64,000 bases of DNA, from NCBI GenBank assembly GCA_048498315.1, contig JBEHYF010000001.1, positions 1 through 64,000 on the forward strand, in the 5' to 3' direction. Shown piece after piece: positions 36,001 to 45,206 of the stretch. Below the pieces are notes generated by a model. The model had not been told where the DNA came from. It was given only the letters and a program-made list of their open reading frames with translations, and ran no database searches. The stretch comes from Actinoallomurus sp048498315 (GTDB lineage Bacteria > Actinomycetota > Actinomycetes > Streptosporangiales > Streptosporangiaceae). Made by a program: the position numbers and the translations under genes. Every line of letters begins with the position of its first letter. Position 1 is the stretch's first letter.

Positions 36001-36974
36001 TCGACCGTATCCCCGTCGGTGTGCTCAACGACGTCCCCACCGAGGGCCGTAACCCGCGCACCATCGACATCGACCTGCTGCCGACCCTCGACATGCTGCG
36101 GCTGATCAACGCCGAGGACGAGCGGGTCCCCGGTGCGGTCGCCGCGGTGCTGCCCCAGGTCGCCACCGCGGTCGACCTCGCGGTCGAGGCGCTGCGCGGC
36201 GGCGGCCGGGTGCACTACTTCGGGGCCGGCACGTCAGGGCGGCTCGCCTTCCAGGACGCCGCGGAGCTGCCGCCGACGTACGGCATCGAGCCCGACCGGG
36301 TGATCGCGCACCACGCGGGCGGCCCGTCCGCGCTGGCCCAGGCGGTCGAGGACGTCGAGGACGACGAGGAGGAGGGCGCGCGCGACGCGGCCGGCGTCGG
36401 GGCCGGCGACCTGGCGATCGGCATCGCGGCGAGCGGGCGCACGCCGTACGTCATCGGCGCGCTGCGCGCGGCCGCCGCGCGGGGCGCGCGCACCGTGCTG
36501 CTCAGCTCCAACCCGCGGGCGGCGTTCGGCTCCCAGGTCGACGTGCACATCGGGGTCGACACCGGGCCGGAGGTCGTGGCCGGCTCGACCCGGATGAAGG
36601 CGGGCACGGCGACCAAGCTCGTGCTCAACGCCATATCGACGGCCGCCATGGTGCGGTTGGGCCGCACGTACTCCAACCTCATGGTGAGCATGAACGCGCT
36701 CAACTCCAAGCTGCGCGGCCGGCTGATCAAAATCCTCATCGAGGCGACCGGAATGGACGCTGAAACGTGCGCGGCGGTGCTGGCCGAAGCCGGCGGCGAC
36801 ACCCGCGCCGCCCTTGTCTCCCTGTTGTGCGACGTATCGCCGGAGCGCGCCGCCCGGGCGCTGGCCGCCTCCGACGGCTCGGTGCGCGAGGCGATGCGCA
36901 GGATCCGGACGACGCCTGAGCAGGAACAGCGAAAGTCGGGGGAAGCAGAGAAAGGTCGATCCCCAGATGCGTAA
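35997..36974 (+). CDS. murQ: N-acetylmuramic acid 6-phosphate etherase
   Basis: 325 residues. The SIS fold carries YFGAGTSGRLAFQDAAELPP, the IAHHAGGPSAL loop, the acidic stretch EDVEDDEEEGARDA, IAASGRTPYVIGAL and STRMKAGTATKLVLN. MurQ cleaves the lactyl ether of MurNAc-6-phosphate to give GlcNAc-6-phosphate and D-lactate. The start is a GTG overlapping the murR stop; the end overlaps the binding-protein gene by eight bases. Length is slightly above the usual 300 because of a charged C-terminal tail. Confidence 0.93.
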   Translation: MIDRIPVGVLNDVPTEGRNPRTIDIDLLPTLDMLRLINAEDERVPGAVAAVLPQVATAVDLAVEALRGGGRVHYFGAGTSGRLAFQDAAELPPTYGIEPDRVIAHHAGGPSALAQAVEDVEDDEEEGARDAAGVGAGDLAIGIAASGRTPYVIGALRAAAARGARTVLLSSNPRAAFGSQVDVHIGVDTGPEVVAGSTRMKAGTATKLVLNAISTAAMVRLGRTYSNLMVSMNALNSKLRGRLIKILIEATGMDAETCAAVLAEAGGDTRAALVSLLCDVSPERAARALAASDGSVREAMRRIRTTPEQEQRKSGEAEKGRSPDA

Positions 36975-38232
36975 GTTCTGCACGCTTGCGGCGGCGCTCG
37001 GCGTCGCACTCCTCCTCCCGGCGTGCGCACCGAGCACCCAGAACAACGGGGGCAAGGTTCACCTCACGGTCCTGTCCTGGCGGCCCGAGGACACCGCGGG
37101 CTACAAGAAGATCTTCGCCGTGTACGAGAAGTCGCACCCGAAGGTCGTCGTCGACTTCAAGCCGATCAAGAGCACCGAGTACCTGACCGTGCTGCCCAAC
37201 GAGCTGAAGAAGACCCAGGGCGGCCCCGACGTCGTGCAGCTCAAGCCGTACGGCCCGATCCAGTCGCTGATCACCGCCGGCAACCTGGCGCCGCTCGACG
37301 GGCAGGTGAACGTCTCCGGCTGGGACCCGAAGGTGCTCCAGGCGGCCAAGGGCAAGCAGGACGGCAAGCTGTACGGCGTCCCGTACGCGCTGCAGACCCT
37401 CCAGATCCTCTACAACAAGAAGATCTTCGCTCAGCAGGGGATACAGGCGCCCTCCACGTGGGCGCAGTTCATCGCCGACTGCGAGAAGCTCAAGAAGGCC
37501 GGCATCACGCCGCTGGCCACCAGCGGCCTGCAGCCGTGGGTGCTCGCCATCGACCACCAGATCTTCGGCGCCACCCGCTATGGCGGCGACGCGTTCGAGC
37601 AGGCGGTGCTGTCCGGCAAGAAGAACTTCACCGACCCCGACTACACCGCCTCGCTGAGCACCACGACCAGCCTCAAGCCGTACTACCCGGACAAGGTGGT
37701 CGCGGTCGACTACCCTGACGCGCAGACGCTGTTCACCAGCGGCAAGGCCGCGATGTACCCCGGCGGGTCGTACGAGCTCGGCCCGTTCGAGCAGACCGCG
37801 CCGGACCTGCAGATCGGTTTCTTCGACGCCCCGCCCGCGCCCGGCGCCGTCGTGAACCACCCGCTGACCTCCGGCTTCGTCGACGGTTCGTACGGCGTCA
37901 ACGCGCACTCGCCGAACAAGGCCGCCGCGATCGACCTGGTCAAGTGGATGGCCACCCCGCAATTCGGGCAGCTGTTCGCGAGCACCCTCAAGCAGATCTC
38001 GCTCGTGCCCGGCGTCACCCCGACCGACCCGCTGCTCGCCCAGGCGTACCAGAACTACAAGACCCACGGCGCGCAGTACATGATGGTCGTCGACTTCGGG
38101 TACGGGAACCCGCTCGGCCGTGACCAGGAGGGCCTGGCCCTCCAGAAGATGCTGAACGGCACATCGGCCACGGACGCCGGCAGGCTCGTCCAGAAGGGCA
38201 TCTCGGCGTGGTTCAAGCCGTCCGGCGGCTGA
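36967..38232 (+). CDS. ABC transporter sugar-binding lipoprotein
   Basis: 421 residues. The signal peptide ends in a lipobox (LLLPACAPS). The mature protein is a family 1 extracellular solute-binding protein (VHLTVLSWRPEDTAGYKKIF; GGPDVVQLKPYGPIQSLI; LYGVPYALQTLQILYNKKIF). The ATG overlaps the end of murQ, and the last codons overlap the first permease, which couples the importer to MurNAc catabolism. The ligand is not certain; MurNAc, GlcNAc or a muropeptide disaccharide fits the neighbours. Confidence 0.9.
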   Translation: MRKFCTLAAALGVALLLPACAPSTQNNGGKVHLTVLSWRPEDTAGYKKIFAVYEKSHPKVVVDFKPIKSTEYLTVLPNELKKTQGGPDVVQLKPYGPIQSLITAGNLAPLDGQVNVSGWDPKVLQAAKGKQDGKLYGVPYALQTLQILYNKKIFAQQGIQAPSTWAQFIADCEKLKKAGITPLATSGLQPWVLAIDHQIFGATRYGGDAFEQAVLSGKKNFTDPDYTASLSTTTSLKPYYPDKVVAVDYPDAQTLFTSGKAAMYPGGSYELGPFEQTAPDLQIGFFDAPPAPGAVVNHPLTSGFVDGSYGVNAHSPNKAAAIDLVKWMATPQFGQLFASTLKQISLVPGVTPTDPLLAQAYQNYKTHGAQYMMVVDFGYGNPLGRDQEGLALQKMLNGTSATDAGRLVQKGISAWFKPSGG

Positions 38233-39161
38233 AAGCCGCTCCGGCACCCGGCGGCGGGCGGCGCCCCCGCCGCCGGGTGCTGCTCGCCTTCCTGCTGCCC
38301 GCCCTCGGGCTGTACACGGTCTTCATCGTCTACCCGCTGATCTCCGCGTTCGAGTACAGCGCCTACTCGTGGACGGGCAACCGCCAGACCGGCTTCGCCG
38401 GCCTGGCCAACTTCCGCGAGATCTTCACCAAGTACCCGCTGAGCGAGGACATCTGGCGGGCGTTCGGGCACAACGTCCTGTTCTTCGCCGGCACGATGCT
38501 GATCGAGACCACCGCGGGCCTGGCGTTCGCCGTGCTGCTGCACAGGTCGCGGTTCGGCAAGCGGTTCCTGCAGACCGCCTACACGCTGCCGCACCTGGTC
38601 AGCCCGATCGTCGTCGGCTACCTGTGGTCGCTGATGCTGAACCCGCAGTTCGGCGCGGTGAACGCGGCGCTGCGCGCCGTCGGGCTCGGCTCGCTGGCCC
38701 AGCCGTGGCGCGGTGACCCGCACCTGGCGCTGCCGGTGGCGATCCTCGTGAACGCCTGGCAGTGGGTCGGCTTCCCCATGCTGCTGTTCGGCGCCGCCCT
38801 CGCCGGCATCCCCGACGAGTACGAGCAGGCCGCCCGCACCGACGGCGCGTCGTCGTGGCAGGTGTTCCGCCGCGTGACGCTGCCGCTGCTCACGCCGGTG
38901 ATCGGGATCGTCACCGTGCTCACCTTCATCGGCACGTTCAACGTGCTCGACCTGATCTACGCGCTGCAGGGCTCGCAGGGCAACCCGCAGTTCGCCACCG
39001 ACGTGCTCGGCCTGGTGTTCTACCGCACCGCCTTCGAGAACCCCGACGCGAACGCGATCGGCCAGTCGTCCGCCCTGGCCGTCTGCATGTTCATCTTCAT
39101 CTTCGGGATCTCCCTCGTGGCCAACCGGTTCTTCCGCCGGATGGAGGAACGTCTCAGATGA
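38208..39161 (+). CDS. ABC sugar transporter permease 1
   Basis: 317 residues with six membrane helices. The EAA loop that contacts the ATPase is EYEQAARTDGASSWQVFRRV followed by TLPLLTP. The GTG at 38208 lies 25 bases inside the binding-protein gene. MalF/LacF-type member of the CUT1 family. The stop overlaps permease 2 through ATGA. Confidence 0.93.
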   Translation: MVQAVRRLKAAPAPGGGRRPRRRVLLAFLLPALGLYTVFIVYPLISAFEYSAYSWTGNRQTGFAGLANFREIFTKYPLSEDIWRAFGHNVLFFAGTMLIETTAGLAFAVLLHRSRFGKRFLQTAYTLPHLVSPIVVGYLWSLMLNPQFGAVNAALRAVGLGSLAQPWRGDPHLALPVAILVNAWQWVGFPMLLFGAALAGIPDEYEQAARTDGASSWQVFRRVTLPLLTPVIGIVTVLTFIGTFNVLDLIYALQGSQGNPQFATDVLGLVFYRTAFENPDANAIGQSSALAVCMFIFIFGISLVANRFFRRMEERLR

Positions 39162-40060
39162 GCAGCACCGTCGCGGTGGACAAGCCGCCCGCGGCGGCCC
39201 GCGCCGCCAAGGCGCCGGACCGCAGGCACCGCAGCGGCCGGGCCGGGGCCGTGGCGTCTGCCGTCCTGCTGTGGGTGTACGCGGTGGCCGCGCTGGCCCC
39301 GCTGGTGATCATGGCGTTCAACTCGCTCCGCACCGAGCAGGACCTGGCGAGCAAGCCGCTCGGCCTGCCGCTGCGCCCGGTGTTCGAGAACTACGTGCAC
39401 GCCTGGTCCGAGGGGAACTTCAGTACCTACTTCGTCAACTCCGTGGTGATCACCGTCGGGTCGGTCGTGCTGGGCACCGGCGTGTCGGTCCTGGCCGCCT
39501 ACCCGCTGGGGCGGTACCGCTTCCGCGGCCGCTCCGTGCTGACCTCGTACTTCCTCGCCGGCCTGATGCTGCCGATCCGGCTGGGCGCGGTGCCGATCTT
39601 CTACCTGGTCAACTCGCTCAGCGCCACGCTGCCCGGCGTCGACACGCGTTTCTGGCTGATCTGCGTGTACGCGGGCAGCGGCGTGCCGTTCTCGATCTTC
39701 GTGCTGACGGCGTTCTTCCGGCAGCTCCCGATGGAGCTGGAGGAGGCCGCGCGCATCGACGGCGCGGGGGAGCTGCGCATCTTCCGCAGCGTGATGGTGC
39801 CGATGGTGCGGCCTGCGCTGACCACGGTGGCGCTGTTCCAGTTCATCCCGCTGTGGAACGACTTCTTCTTCCCGCTCGTGCTGCTGCGCGAGGACCAGTA
39901 CACGCTGCCGACCGGCCTGACCCGCTTCTTCGCCGAGTTCGAGGCCGCACACGCCCAGCTCTCGGCCGGCCTGGTCATCACGACCATTCCGCTCGTGGTG
40001 CTCTTCCTCCTCGCGACGAAACAGATCGTCGCCGGCCTCACGGCCGGCATGACAAAGTGA
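39158..40060 (+). CDS. ABC sugar transporter permease 2
   Basis: 300 residues with six membrane helices and the EAA motif LEEAARIDGAGELRIFRSVM followed by VPMVRPAL. MalG-type CUT1 partner of the preceding permease. No ATPase gene follows; a shared MsiK-type ATPase encoded elsewhere would energise the importer, as in Streptomyces. A terminator hairpin follows. Confidence 0.93.
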   Translation: MSSTVAVDKPPAAARAAKAPDRRHRSGRAGAVASAVLLWVYAVAALAPLVIMAFNSLRTEQDLASKPLGLPLRPVFENYVHAWSEGNFSTYFVNSVVITVGSVVLGTGVSVLAAYPLGRYRFRGRSVLTSYFLAGLMLPIRLGAVPIFYLVNSLSATLPGVDTRFWLICVYAGSGVPFSIFVLTAFFRQLPMELEEAARIDGAGELRIFRSVMVPMVRPALTTVALFQFIPLWNDFFFPLVLLREDQYTLPTGLTRFFAEFEAAHAQLSAGLVITTIPLVVLFLLATKQIVAGLTAGMTK

Positions 40061-40142
40061 TCATTCGCCCCGTGGTGCCGGTGGCGCTATCCTCCGGAGC
40101 CGCGCCGACGGCCCTGGAGGCTGCCAGGGCGGGTCGCCTCGA

Positions 40143-40203
40143 CCGGCCCCGGGCGCACGGCCCGGTGCCGACCTCGGCGTCCGGGGTGAGCGCCCGGGGC
40201 CGG
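40143..40203. terminator. Terminator-like inverted repeat between convergent genes
   Basis: CCGGCCCCGGGCGC (40143-40156) pairs perfectly with GCGCCCGGGGCCGG (40190-40203) over a 33-base loop. It lies between the transporter operon and the acyl-CoA dehydrogenase gene. Confidence 0.5.
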
Positions 40204-40217
40204 CCGGGCGGGAGGTC

Positions 40218-41414
40218 TCAGGTCAGGTAGGGCTTGAGCTCGTGGCGGGCGACGCTGCGCAGGTGCACCTCGTCGGGGCCGTCGAAGATGCGCATGGCGC
40301 GGGCCTGGGTCCACATCATGGCGAGCGGCACGTCGTCGGAGACGCCCATGCCGCCGTGCACCTGGATGGCCCGGTCGATGACCTCGAACGCCACCCGCGG
40401 GGCGAGCACCTTGATGGCGGCGATCTCGGTGCGAGCCTCCTTCACGCCCTTCTGGTCGATCAGCCAGGCGGTCTTGAGCACCATCAGCCGGGCCTGCTCG
40501 ATCGCGATCCGCGACTCGGCGATCTGCTGCTGGACCACGCCCTGCTGGGCGAGCGGCTTGCCGAACGCCACCCGCGAGACGGCGCGCTCGCACATCAGCG
40601 TCAGGGCGCGCTCGGCCATGCCGAGGGCACGCATGCAGTGGTGGATCCGGCCGGGGCCGAGCCGGGCCTGCGCGATCATGAAGCCGTCGCCCTCGCCCGC
40701 GATCAGGTTGCTCGCCGGGACCCGCACGTCGCGGAAGACGATCTCGGAGTGGCCGTGCTGCTCCTGATAGCCGAAGACGGGCAGGTGCCGGACGATCTCG
40801 ACGCCGGGGGTGTCGCGGGGCACCAGGATCATCGACTGCTGCCGGTGCGCCGGCGCATCAGGGTCGGTCTTGCCCATGACGATGAAGATCGCGCACCGGG
40901 GGTCGGCGGCGCCGGACGTCCACCACTTGCGGCCGTTCACCACGTACGAGTCGCCGTCGCGCCTGATCGACGCCCGGATGTTGGTGGCGTCGGAGGAGGC
41001 GACCTCCGGCTCGGTCATCGCGAAGCCCGACCGGATCGTGCCGGCCAGCAGCGGCTCCAGCCACCGCTTCTTCTGCTCCTCGGTGCCGAACATGTGCAAG
41101 ACCTCCATGTTCCCCGTGTCCGGGGCGGCGCAGTTGAGCGCCTCGGGGGCCAGCTCGGGGGAGCGGCCGGTCAGCTCCGCCAGCGGGGCGTAGTCGAGCA
41201 CGCACAGGCCCGACTCGGCGGGCAGGAACAGGTTCCACAGCCCGCGGCGGCGCGCCTCGGCCTTCAGCTCCTCGACGACCGGCGGCGGCTCGTGCGGGTC
41301 GTTCGCCGCCCGCCAGGCCGCATACACCGGCTCGGCGGGGTAGACGTGCTCGTCCATGAACTCCTGGAGATTCGCGAGGTACTCCCGCGCCTTCGGGCTC
41401 AGATCGAAGTCCAT
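40218..41414 (-). CDS. Acyl-CoA dehydrogenase, ACAD10/11-like
   Basis: 398 residues with the acyl-CoA dehydrogenase three-domain layout: GFAMTEPEVASSDATNI (FAD/acyl binding), VNGRKWWTSGAADPRCAIFI, the RVAFGKPLAQQGVVQQQIAE helix and AIQVHGGMGVSDDVPLA. The ALNCAAPDTGNMEVLHMFGT stretch is typical of the ACAD10/ACAD11 branch, which handles 4-hydroxy or 4-phospho acyl-CoA in recent work. It diverges from a HAD phosphatase gene 60 bases away. No APH-type kinase, the usual third partner, is in the window. Confidence 0.87.
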   Translation of the reverse strand: MDFDLSPKAREYLANLQEFMDEHVYPAEPVYAAWRAANDPHEPPPVVEELKAEARRRGLWNLFLPAESGLCVLDYAPLAELTGRSPELAPEALNCAAPDTGNMEVLHMFGTEEQKKRWLEPLLAGTIRSGFAMTEPEVASSDATNIRASIRRDGDSYVVNGRKWWTSGAADPRCAIFIVMGKTDPDAPAHRQQSMILVPRDTPGVEIVRHLPVFGYQEQHGHSEIVFRDVRVPASNLIAGEGDGFMIAQARLGPGRIHHCMRALGMAERALTLMCERAVSRVAFGKPLAQQGVVQQQIAESRIAIEQARLMVLKTAWLIDQKGVKEARTEIAAIKVLAPRVAFEVIDRAIQVHGGMGVSDDVPLAMMWTQARAMRIFDGPDEVHLRSVARHELKPYLT

Positions 41415-41474
41415 CGCACCAGTGTGACAGAACCCGATTCAGTGATCATTGCCCGGTACGTCTACGATCACCCC

Positions 41475-42119
41475 GTGGCTGTGCGTGGACTCATCACCGA
41501 CTGGGGCGGCGTGCTCACCACGCCGCTGAAGGAAACGATCGCCGCGTGGCTCGCGGCCGAGGACGTCGACGCCGACGCGTACCGCCTGGTCATGACCGAG
41601 TGGGTGCGGCAGGCCTACGACGGCGACGGCGAGGTCAATCCGATCCACGGCCTGGAGACCGGCCTGCTCACGCCGGGGGAGTTCGAGCGCCGCCTCGCCG
41701 CGCGGCTGCGCACCCGCAGCGGCGGCCCGGTGCCCGCCGACGGGTTGCTCACCCGCATGTTCCTCGCCTTCGAGCCGGTCGAGCCGATGTACGACGCGTT
41801 GCGCAAGGCGCGGGCGGGCGGTGTCAGCACCTGCCTGCTGTCGAACTCCTGGGGCAACTCCTATCCTCGCGAGCTGTTCGATGAGCTCTTCGACGCCGTC
41901 GTGATCTCCTCCGAGGTGCGCCTGCGCAAGCCCGACCCGGCGATCTTCCATCACGCGCTCGACCTGATCGGCCTGCCGCCGGAGGAGTGCGCGTTCGTCG
42001 ACGACATCGAGTACAACGTGCGGGCGGCGGAGGAGCTCGGCATCACCGGCGTGCACTACCGGGACGTCGAGACCACGCTCGCCCGCCTGGAGGAGTTGCT
42101 CGGCCTCCCGCTCGGATGA
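41475..42119 (+). CDS. HAD-family hydrolase, ACAD10-HAD/sEH-N-like
   Basis: About 214 residues. Motif I is ITDWGGVLTTPL (nucleophile Asp; the second Asp replaced by Gly, as in the epoxide-hydrolase-N-like branch), motif II CLLSNSWGNSYPRE, motif III Lys in VRLRKPDPAIF, motif IV FVDDIEYNVRAAEELG. It diverges from the ACAD10/11-like dehydrogenase. A TACGAT box ends seven bases before the GTG at 41475 and no ribosome site exists, so the message may be leaderless. Confidence 0.85.
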   Translation: MAVRGLITDWGGVLTTPLKETIAAWLAAEDVDADAYRLVMTEWVRQAYDGDGEVNPIHGLETGLLTPGEFERRLAARLRTRSGGPVPADGLLTRMFLAFEPVEPMYDALRKARAGGVSTCLLSNSWGNSYPRELFDELFDAVVISSEVRLRKPDPAIFHHALDLIGLPPEECAFVDDIEYNVRAAEELGITGVHYRDVETTLARLEELLGLPLG

Positions 42120-42195
42120 CCTGCGCCCGCACGTTCGCGGGCGTCGGCGATACGGCGCGCATTCGCGACGCCGTCCTGGCACACTCTCCAGGGTC

Positions 42196-42702
42196 ATGCG
42201 TGTTTATCTGCCCTCCACGCTCACCGACCTGGCCCGCGTGCTGCGCGAGCGCCGGCTCGGCCCGCCGCCGCTGACCGCCTACGCGGTCACCCCGGCGCTG
42301 CGCGAGTGGTACGCCTCCGGCGACCTGGAGGAGCTGGAGTACGCTGCGATGTCCGATGCCGCGGAGGCGTCGCTGCGGCTGCTCGCCGACGACCCGGAGG
42401 CGCCGTCCCGCCGGGTCGTGATCGCCGCCGATGTGCCCGACACGGCGGTCGTGCCGGTGGCCCGCGACCTCGTCGCCGCCGGCGACCGCGCCGCCGTGCG
42501 GATCACCGAGGCCATCCCGTTCGAGCGCATCGTGTCCGGGCACATCGACGACGCCGAGGCCGAGCCCGACGTGCGGGCGGCCCGCGCGGCGGTGGCCGCC
42601 GCCGACGCCGGCGACGACGACGCGCGCTTCACCGTCGACGGCGCCGCGGGCCACGAGCTGATGTGGTACGCCACCCAGGAGCTGCCGCACCTGCTCGCCT
42701 GA
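42196..42702 (+). CDS. DUF6912-like conserved protein
   Basis: 168 residues starting MRVYLPSTLTDLARVLRERR, with AYAVTPALREWYASGDLEEL, RRVVIAADVP and a C-terminal HELMWYATQELPHLL. I recognise the N terminus and the WY-acidic segment as a conserved actinobacterial family without known function. Soluble, acidic, no active-site motif visible. It lies between two HAD phosphatase genes on the same strand. Confidence 0.75.
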   Translation: MRVYLPSTLTDLARVLRERRLGPPPLTAYAVTPALREWYASGDLEELEYAAMSDAAEASLRLLADDPEAPSRRVVIAADVPDTAVVPVARDLVAAGDRAAVRITEAIPFERIVSGHIDDAEAEPDVRAARAAVAAADAGDDDARFTVDGAAGHELMWYATQELPHLLA

Positions 42703-42828
42703 ACCCGACGAACACGCGGAGTGGACGGCCGAGGAACGAGGCCGTCCGCGGAGCGGGTGAGGAGGGTGAGGGCGTTATGGGCTCGGGTGAGGCGTACCGT
42801 CTGCGGGCCGTTCTATGCTCCCGGTGAA

Positions 42829-43464
42829 ATGACGCACATCCTGTGGGACTGGAACGGCACGCTCTTCGACGACATCGACGCCGTCGTCGAGGCCACCAAC
42901 GAGATCTTCCTGTCGTACGGCCTGCCGCGGCTGAACCTGGCGGGCTTCCGCGCCGTCTACACCCGGCCGATCTGGGCGTGCTACGAGCGGCTGCTGGGCC
43001 GCCCGCTGCGCGACGGCGAGTGGGAGCGGCTCGACGCCGCGTTCCACGACTCCTACCACCGCCTGATGAGGCGATGCGGCCTCGCCGCCGGCGCCCGGCG
43101 CACGCTGGCGCTCCTCGCCGAGGCGGGTCACACCCAGTCGCTGCTGTCCATGTGGCGGCACGACCGGCTGACCGTCGCGGTGCGCGAGCACGGCATCGAC
43201 GGGGTCTTCCGCAGGGTCGAGGGCATGCGGCCGGAGGAGGCCGGCGACTCCAAGGCCGAGTTCATGGCGCGGCACGTCAAGGTCCTCGGCGTCGACGCCG
43301 GCGAGGTGCTGGTCGTGGGCGACAGCGTCGATGACGCGGTCGCCGCCCGGCACGTCGGTGCGCGCGCCGTGCTGTACGCCGGCGGCTCGCAGGGCCGCGA
43401 GGCGCTGGCCGAATTCGGCGTGCCGGTCCTGGAGCGCCTGTCGGACGTGCCGGCCCACATCTGA
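42829..43464 (+). CDS. HAD-family phosphatase (phosphoglycolate phosphatase-like)
   Basis: 211 residues. Motif I LWDWNGTLFDDIDAVVEATN, motif II SLLSMWRHDRL, motif III Lys in DSKAEFMARH, motif IV VLVVGDSVDDAVAARHVGA. A cap of helices (about 15-80) contains the tryptophan-rich RPIWACYERLLGRPLRDGEW. The ATG at 42829 is chosen because the motif begins right after it. Substrate unknown. Confidence 0.85.
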   Translation: MTHILWDWNGTLFDDIDAVVEATNEIFLSYGLPRLNLAGFRAVYTRPIWACYERLLGRPLRDGEWERLDAAFHDSYHRLMRRCGLAAGARRTLALLAEAGHTQSLLSMWRHDRLTVAVREHGIDGVFRRVEGMRPEEAGDSKAEFMARHVKVLGVDAGEVLVVGDSVDDAVAARHVGARAVLYAGGSQGREALAEFGVPVLERLSDVPAHI

Positions 43465-43482
43465 CCAGCACGGACGGGCGTT

Positions 43483-43513
43483 TTGCCGCTTCGGGTGGCG
43501 GCGTGCGTACGAT
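43483..43513 (+). promoter_or_regulatory. Candidate pruA promoter
   Basis: TTGCCG (43483-43488), a 19-base spacer and TACGAT (43508-43513) upstream of pruA, leaving a leader of about 58 bases that ends in GGGAGCC before the ATG. Confidence 0.35.
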
Positions 43514-43577
43514 GCTCGGGACGGACCTCACAAGGGACCGCTGACAATGTCGTCGAGCACCGACCGGGAGCCTCCTC

Positions 43578-45206
43578 ATGGACGCCGTCACGAACGTACC
43601 CGCCCCCGTCAACGAGCCGGTCCGGGCGTACGCCCCGGGCAGCGCCGACCGCGCGGCCCTGGAGGCGAAGATCAAGGAACTGGCCGGCGAACGGCTCGAC
43701 CTGACCATGACGATCGGCGGTGAGCGGCGCACCGGAGCAGGCCGGCCGATCGACGTCGTCGAGCCGCACAACCACCGGCACGTGCTCGGGCAGATCCGCG
43801 AGGCGACCGGCGACGACGTGCGCGCGGCGATCGACGCGGCCCGCGAGGCCGCGCCGGGCTGGCGGGCGCTGTCGTTCGACGACCGCGCCGCCATCTTCCT
43901 GCGCGCCGCTGAGCTGCTGGCCGGGCCGTGGCGCCACACGCTCAACGCCGCGACGATCCTCGGGCAGAGCAAGTCGGTGCAGCAGGCGGAGATCGACTCG
44001 GCCTGCGAGCTGATCGACTTCCTGCGGTTCAACGCCTCGTTCGCGCGCACCCTGATCGCCCAGCAGCCGATCTCCTCGCCCGGCGTGTGGAACCGCACCG
44101 ACTACCGGCCGCTGGAGGGCTTCGTCGTCGCGATCACGCCGTTCAACTTCACCGCGATCGCCGGCAACCTGCCGACCTCCGTCGCGCTGATGGGCAACGT
44201 CGTGGTCTGGAAGCCCTCGCCGACGCAGACCTTCGCCGCGTACTTCACGATGCGGCTGCTGGAGGAGGCGGGCCTGCCGCCCGGCGTGATCAACCTGGTG
44301 ACCGGCTACGGCGAGGCCGTCTCCGAGGTCGCCCTGCCGCACCCCGACCTGGCCGGCATCCACTTCACCGGCTCCACCGCGACCTTCCAGCACCTGTGGC
44401 GGACGGTCGGGGAGAACATCGCCGGCTACCGGACCTACCCGCGGCTCGTCGGCGAGACCGGTGGCAAGGACTTCGTCGTCGCGCACCCGTCGGCCGACCC
44501 GCGGGTGCTGAGCACGGCGCTGATCCGCGGCGCGTTCGAGTACCAGGGGCAGAAGTGCTCGGCCGCATCCCGCGCCTACATCCCCCGGTCGCTGTGGCAC
44601 GGCATGAGGGACGACTTCCTCGCCACCGTCGAGTCGCTGACGTTCGGGAACGTCGCGGAGGATCTGTCGCTGTTCGGCGGCGCGGTGATCGACGAGCGGG
44701 CGCTCGCCAAGCACAAGGCCGCGATCGAGCGGGCGACGGCACACGACGCCATCGACGTGCTCGTCGGCGGCGGCCTCGACGACAGCGAGGGATACTTCGT
44801 CCAGCCGACCGTGCTGCACAGCGCCGACCCTGAGGACGAGATCTTCACGAAGGAGTACTTCGGGCCGATCCTCGCCGTGCACGTGTACGACGACGCCGAC
44901 TACGACCGGGTGCTCACCCAGATGGAGAGCGCCGCCCCGTACGGGCTGACCGGCTCGATCATCGCGCGGGACCGCAAGGCCATCGCCGAGGCGGCCGAGA
45001 AGCTGCGGTTCGCGGCCGGCAACTTCTACGTCAACGACAAGCCGACCGGTGCGGTCGTCGGCCAGCAGCCGTTCGGCGGGAGCAGGGCCAGCGGCACCAA
45101 CGACAAGGCCGGCTCGGTCCTCAACCTTGTCCGGTGGACCAGCAGCCGATCGATCAAGGAGGCGTTCGTGCCGCCGACCGACCACCGCTACCCGCACATG
45201 GGCTAA
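43578..45206 (+). CDS. pruA: L-glutamate gamma-semialdehyde dehydrogenase
   Basis: 542 residues of the aldehyde dehydrogenase superfamily. Catalytic Cys327 lies in EYQGQKCSAASRAYIP and the general base Glu293 in LVGETGGKDFVVAHPSAD; TDYRPLEGFVVAITPFNFTA is the family's NAD-site strand. It oxidises pyrroline-5-carboxylate (as its semialdehyde) to glutamate in proline catabolism. Usually putA (proline dehydrogenase) is next to it; here it is not. The substrate product glutamate is the substrate of the NAD-glutamate dehydrogenase encoded 6 kb downstream. Confidence 0.95.
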   Translation: MDAVTNVPAPVNEPVRAYAPGSADRAALEAKIKELAGERLDLTMTIGGERRTGAGRPIDVVEPHNHRHVLGQIREATGDDVRAAIDAAREAAPGWRALSFDDRAAIFLRAAELLAGPWRHTLNAATILGQSKSVQQAEIDSACELIDFLRFNASFARTLIAQQPISSPGVWNRTDYRPLEGFVVAITPFNFTAIAGNLPTSVALMGNVVVWKPSPTQTFAAYFTMRLLEEAGLPPGVINLVTGYGEAVSEVALPHPDLAGIHFTGSTATFQHLWRTVGENIAGYRTYPRLVGETGGKDFVVAHPSADPRVLSTALIRGAFEYQGQKCSAASRAYIPRSLWHGMRDDFLATVESLTFGNVAEDLSLFGGAVIDERALAKHKAAIERATAHDAIDVLVGGGLDDSEGYFVQPTVLHSADPEDEIFTKEYFGPILAVHVYDDADYDRVLTQMESAAPYGLTGSIIARDRKAIAEAAEKLRFAAGNFYVNDKPTGAVVGQQPFGGSRASGTNDKAGSVLNLVRWTSSRSIKEAFVPPTDHRYPHMG

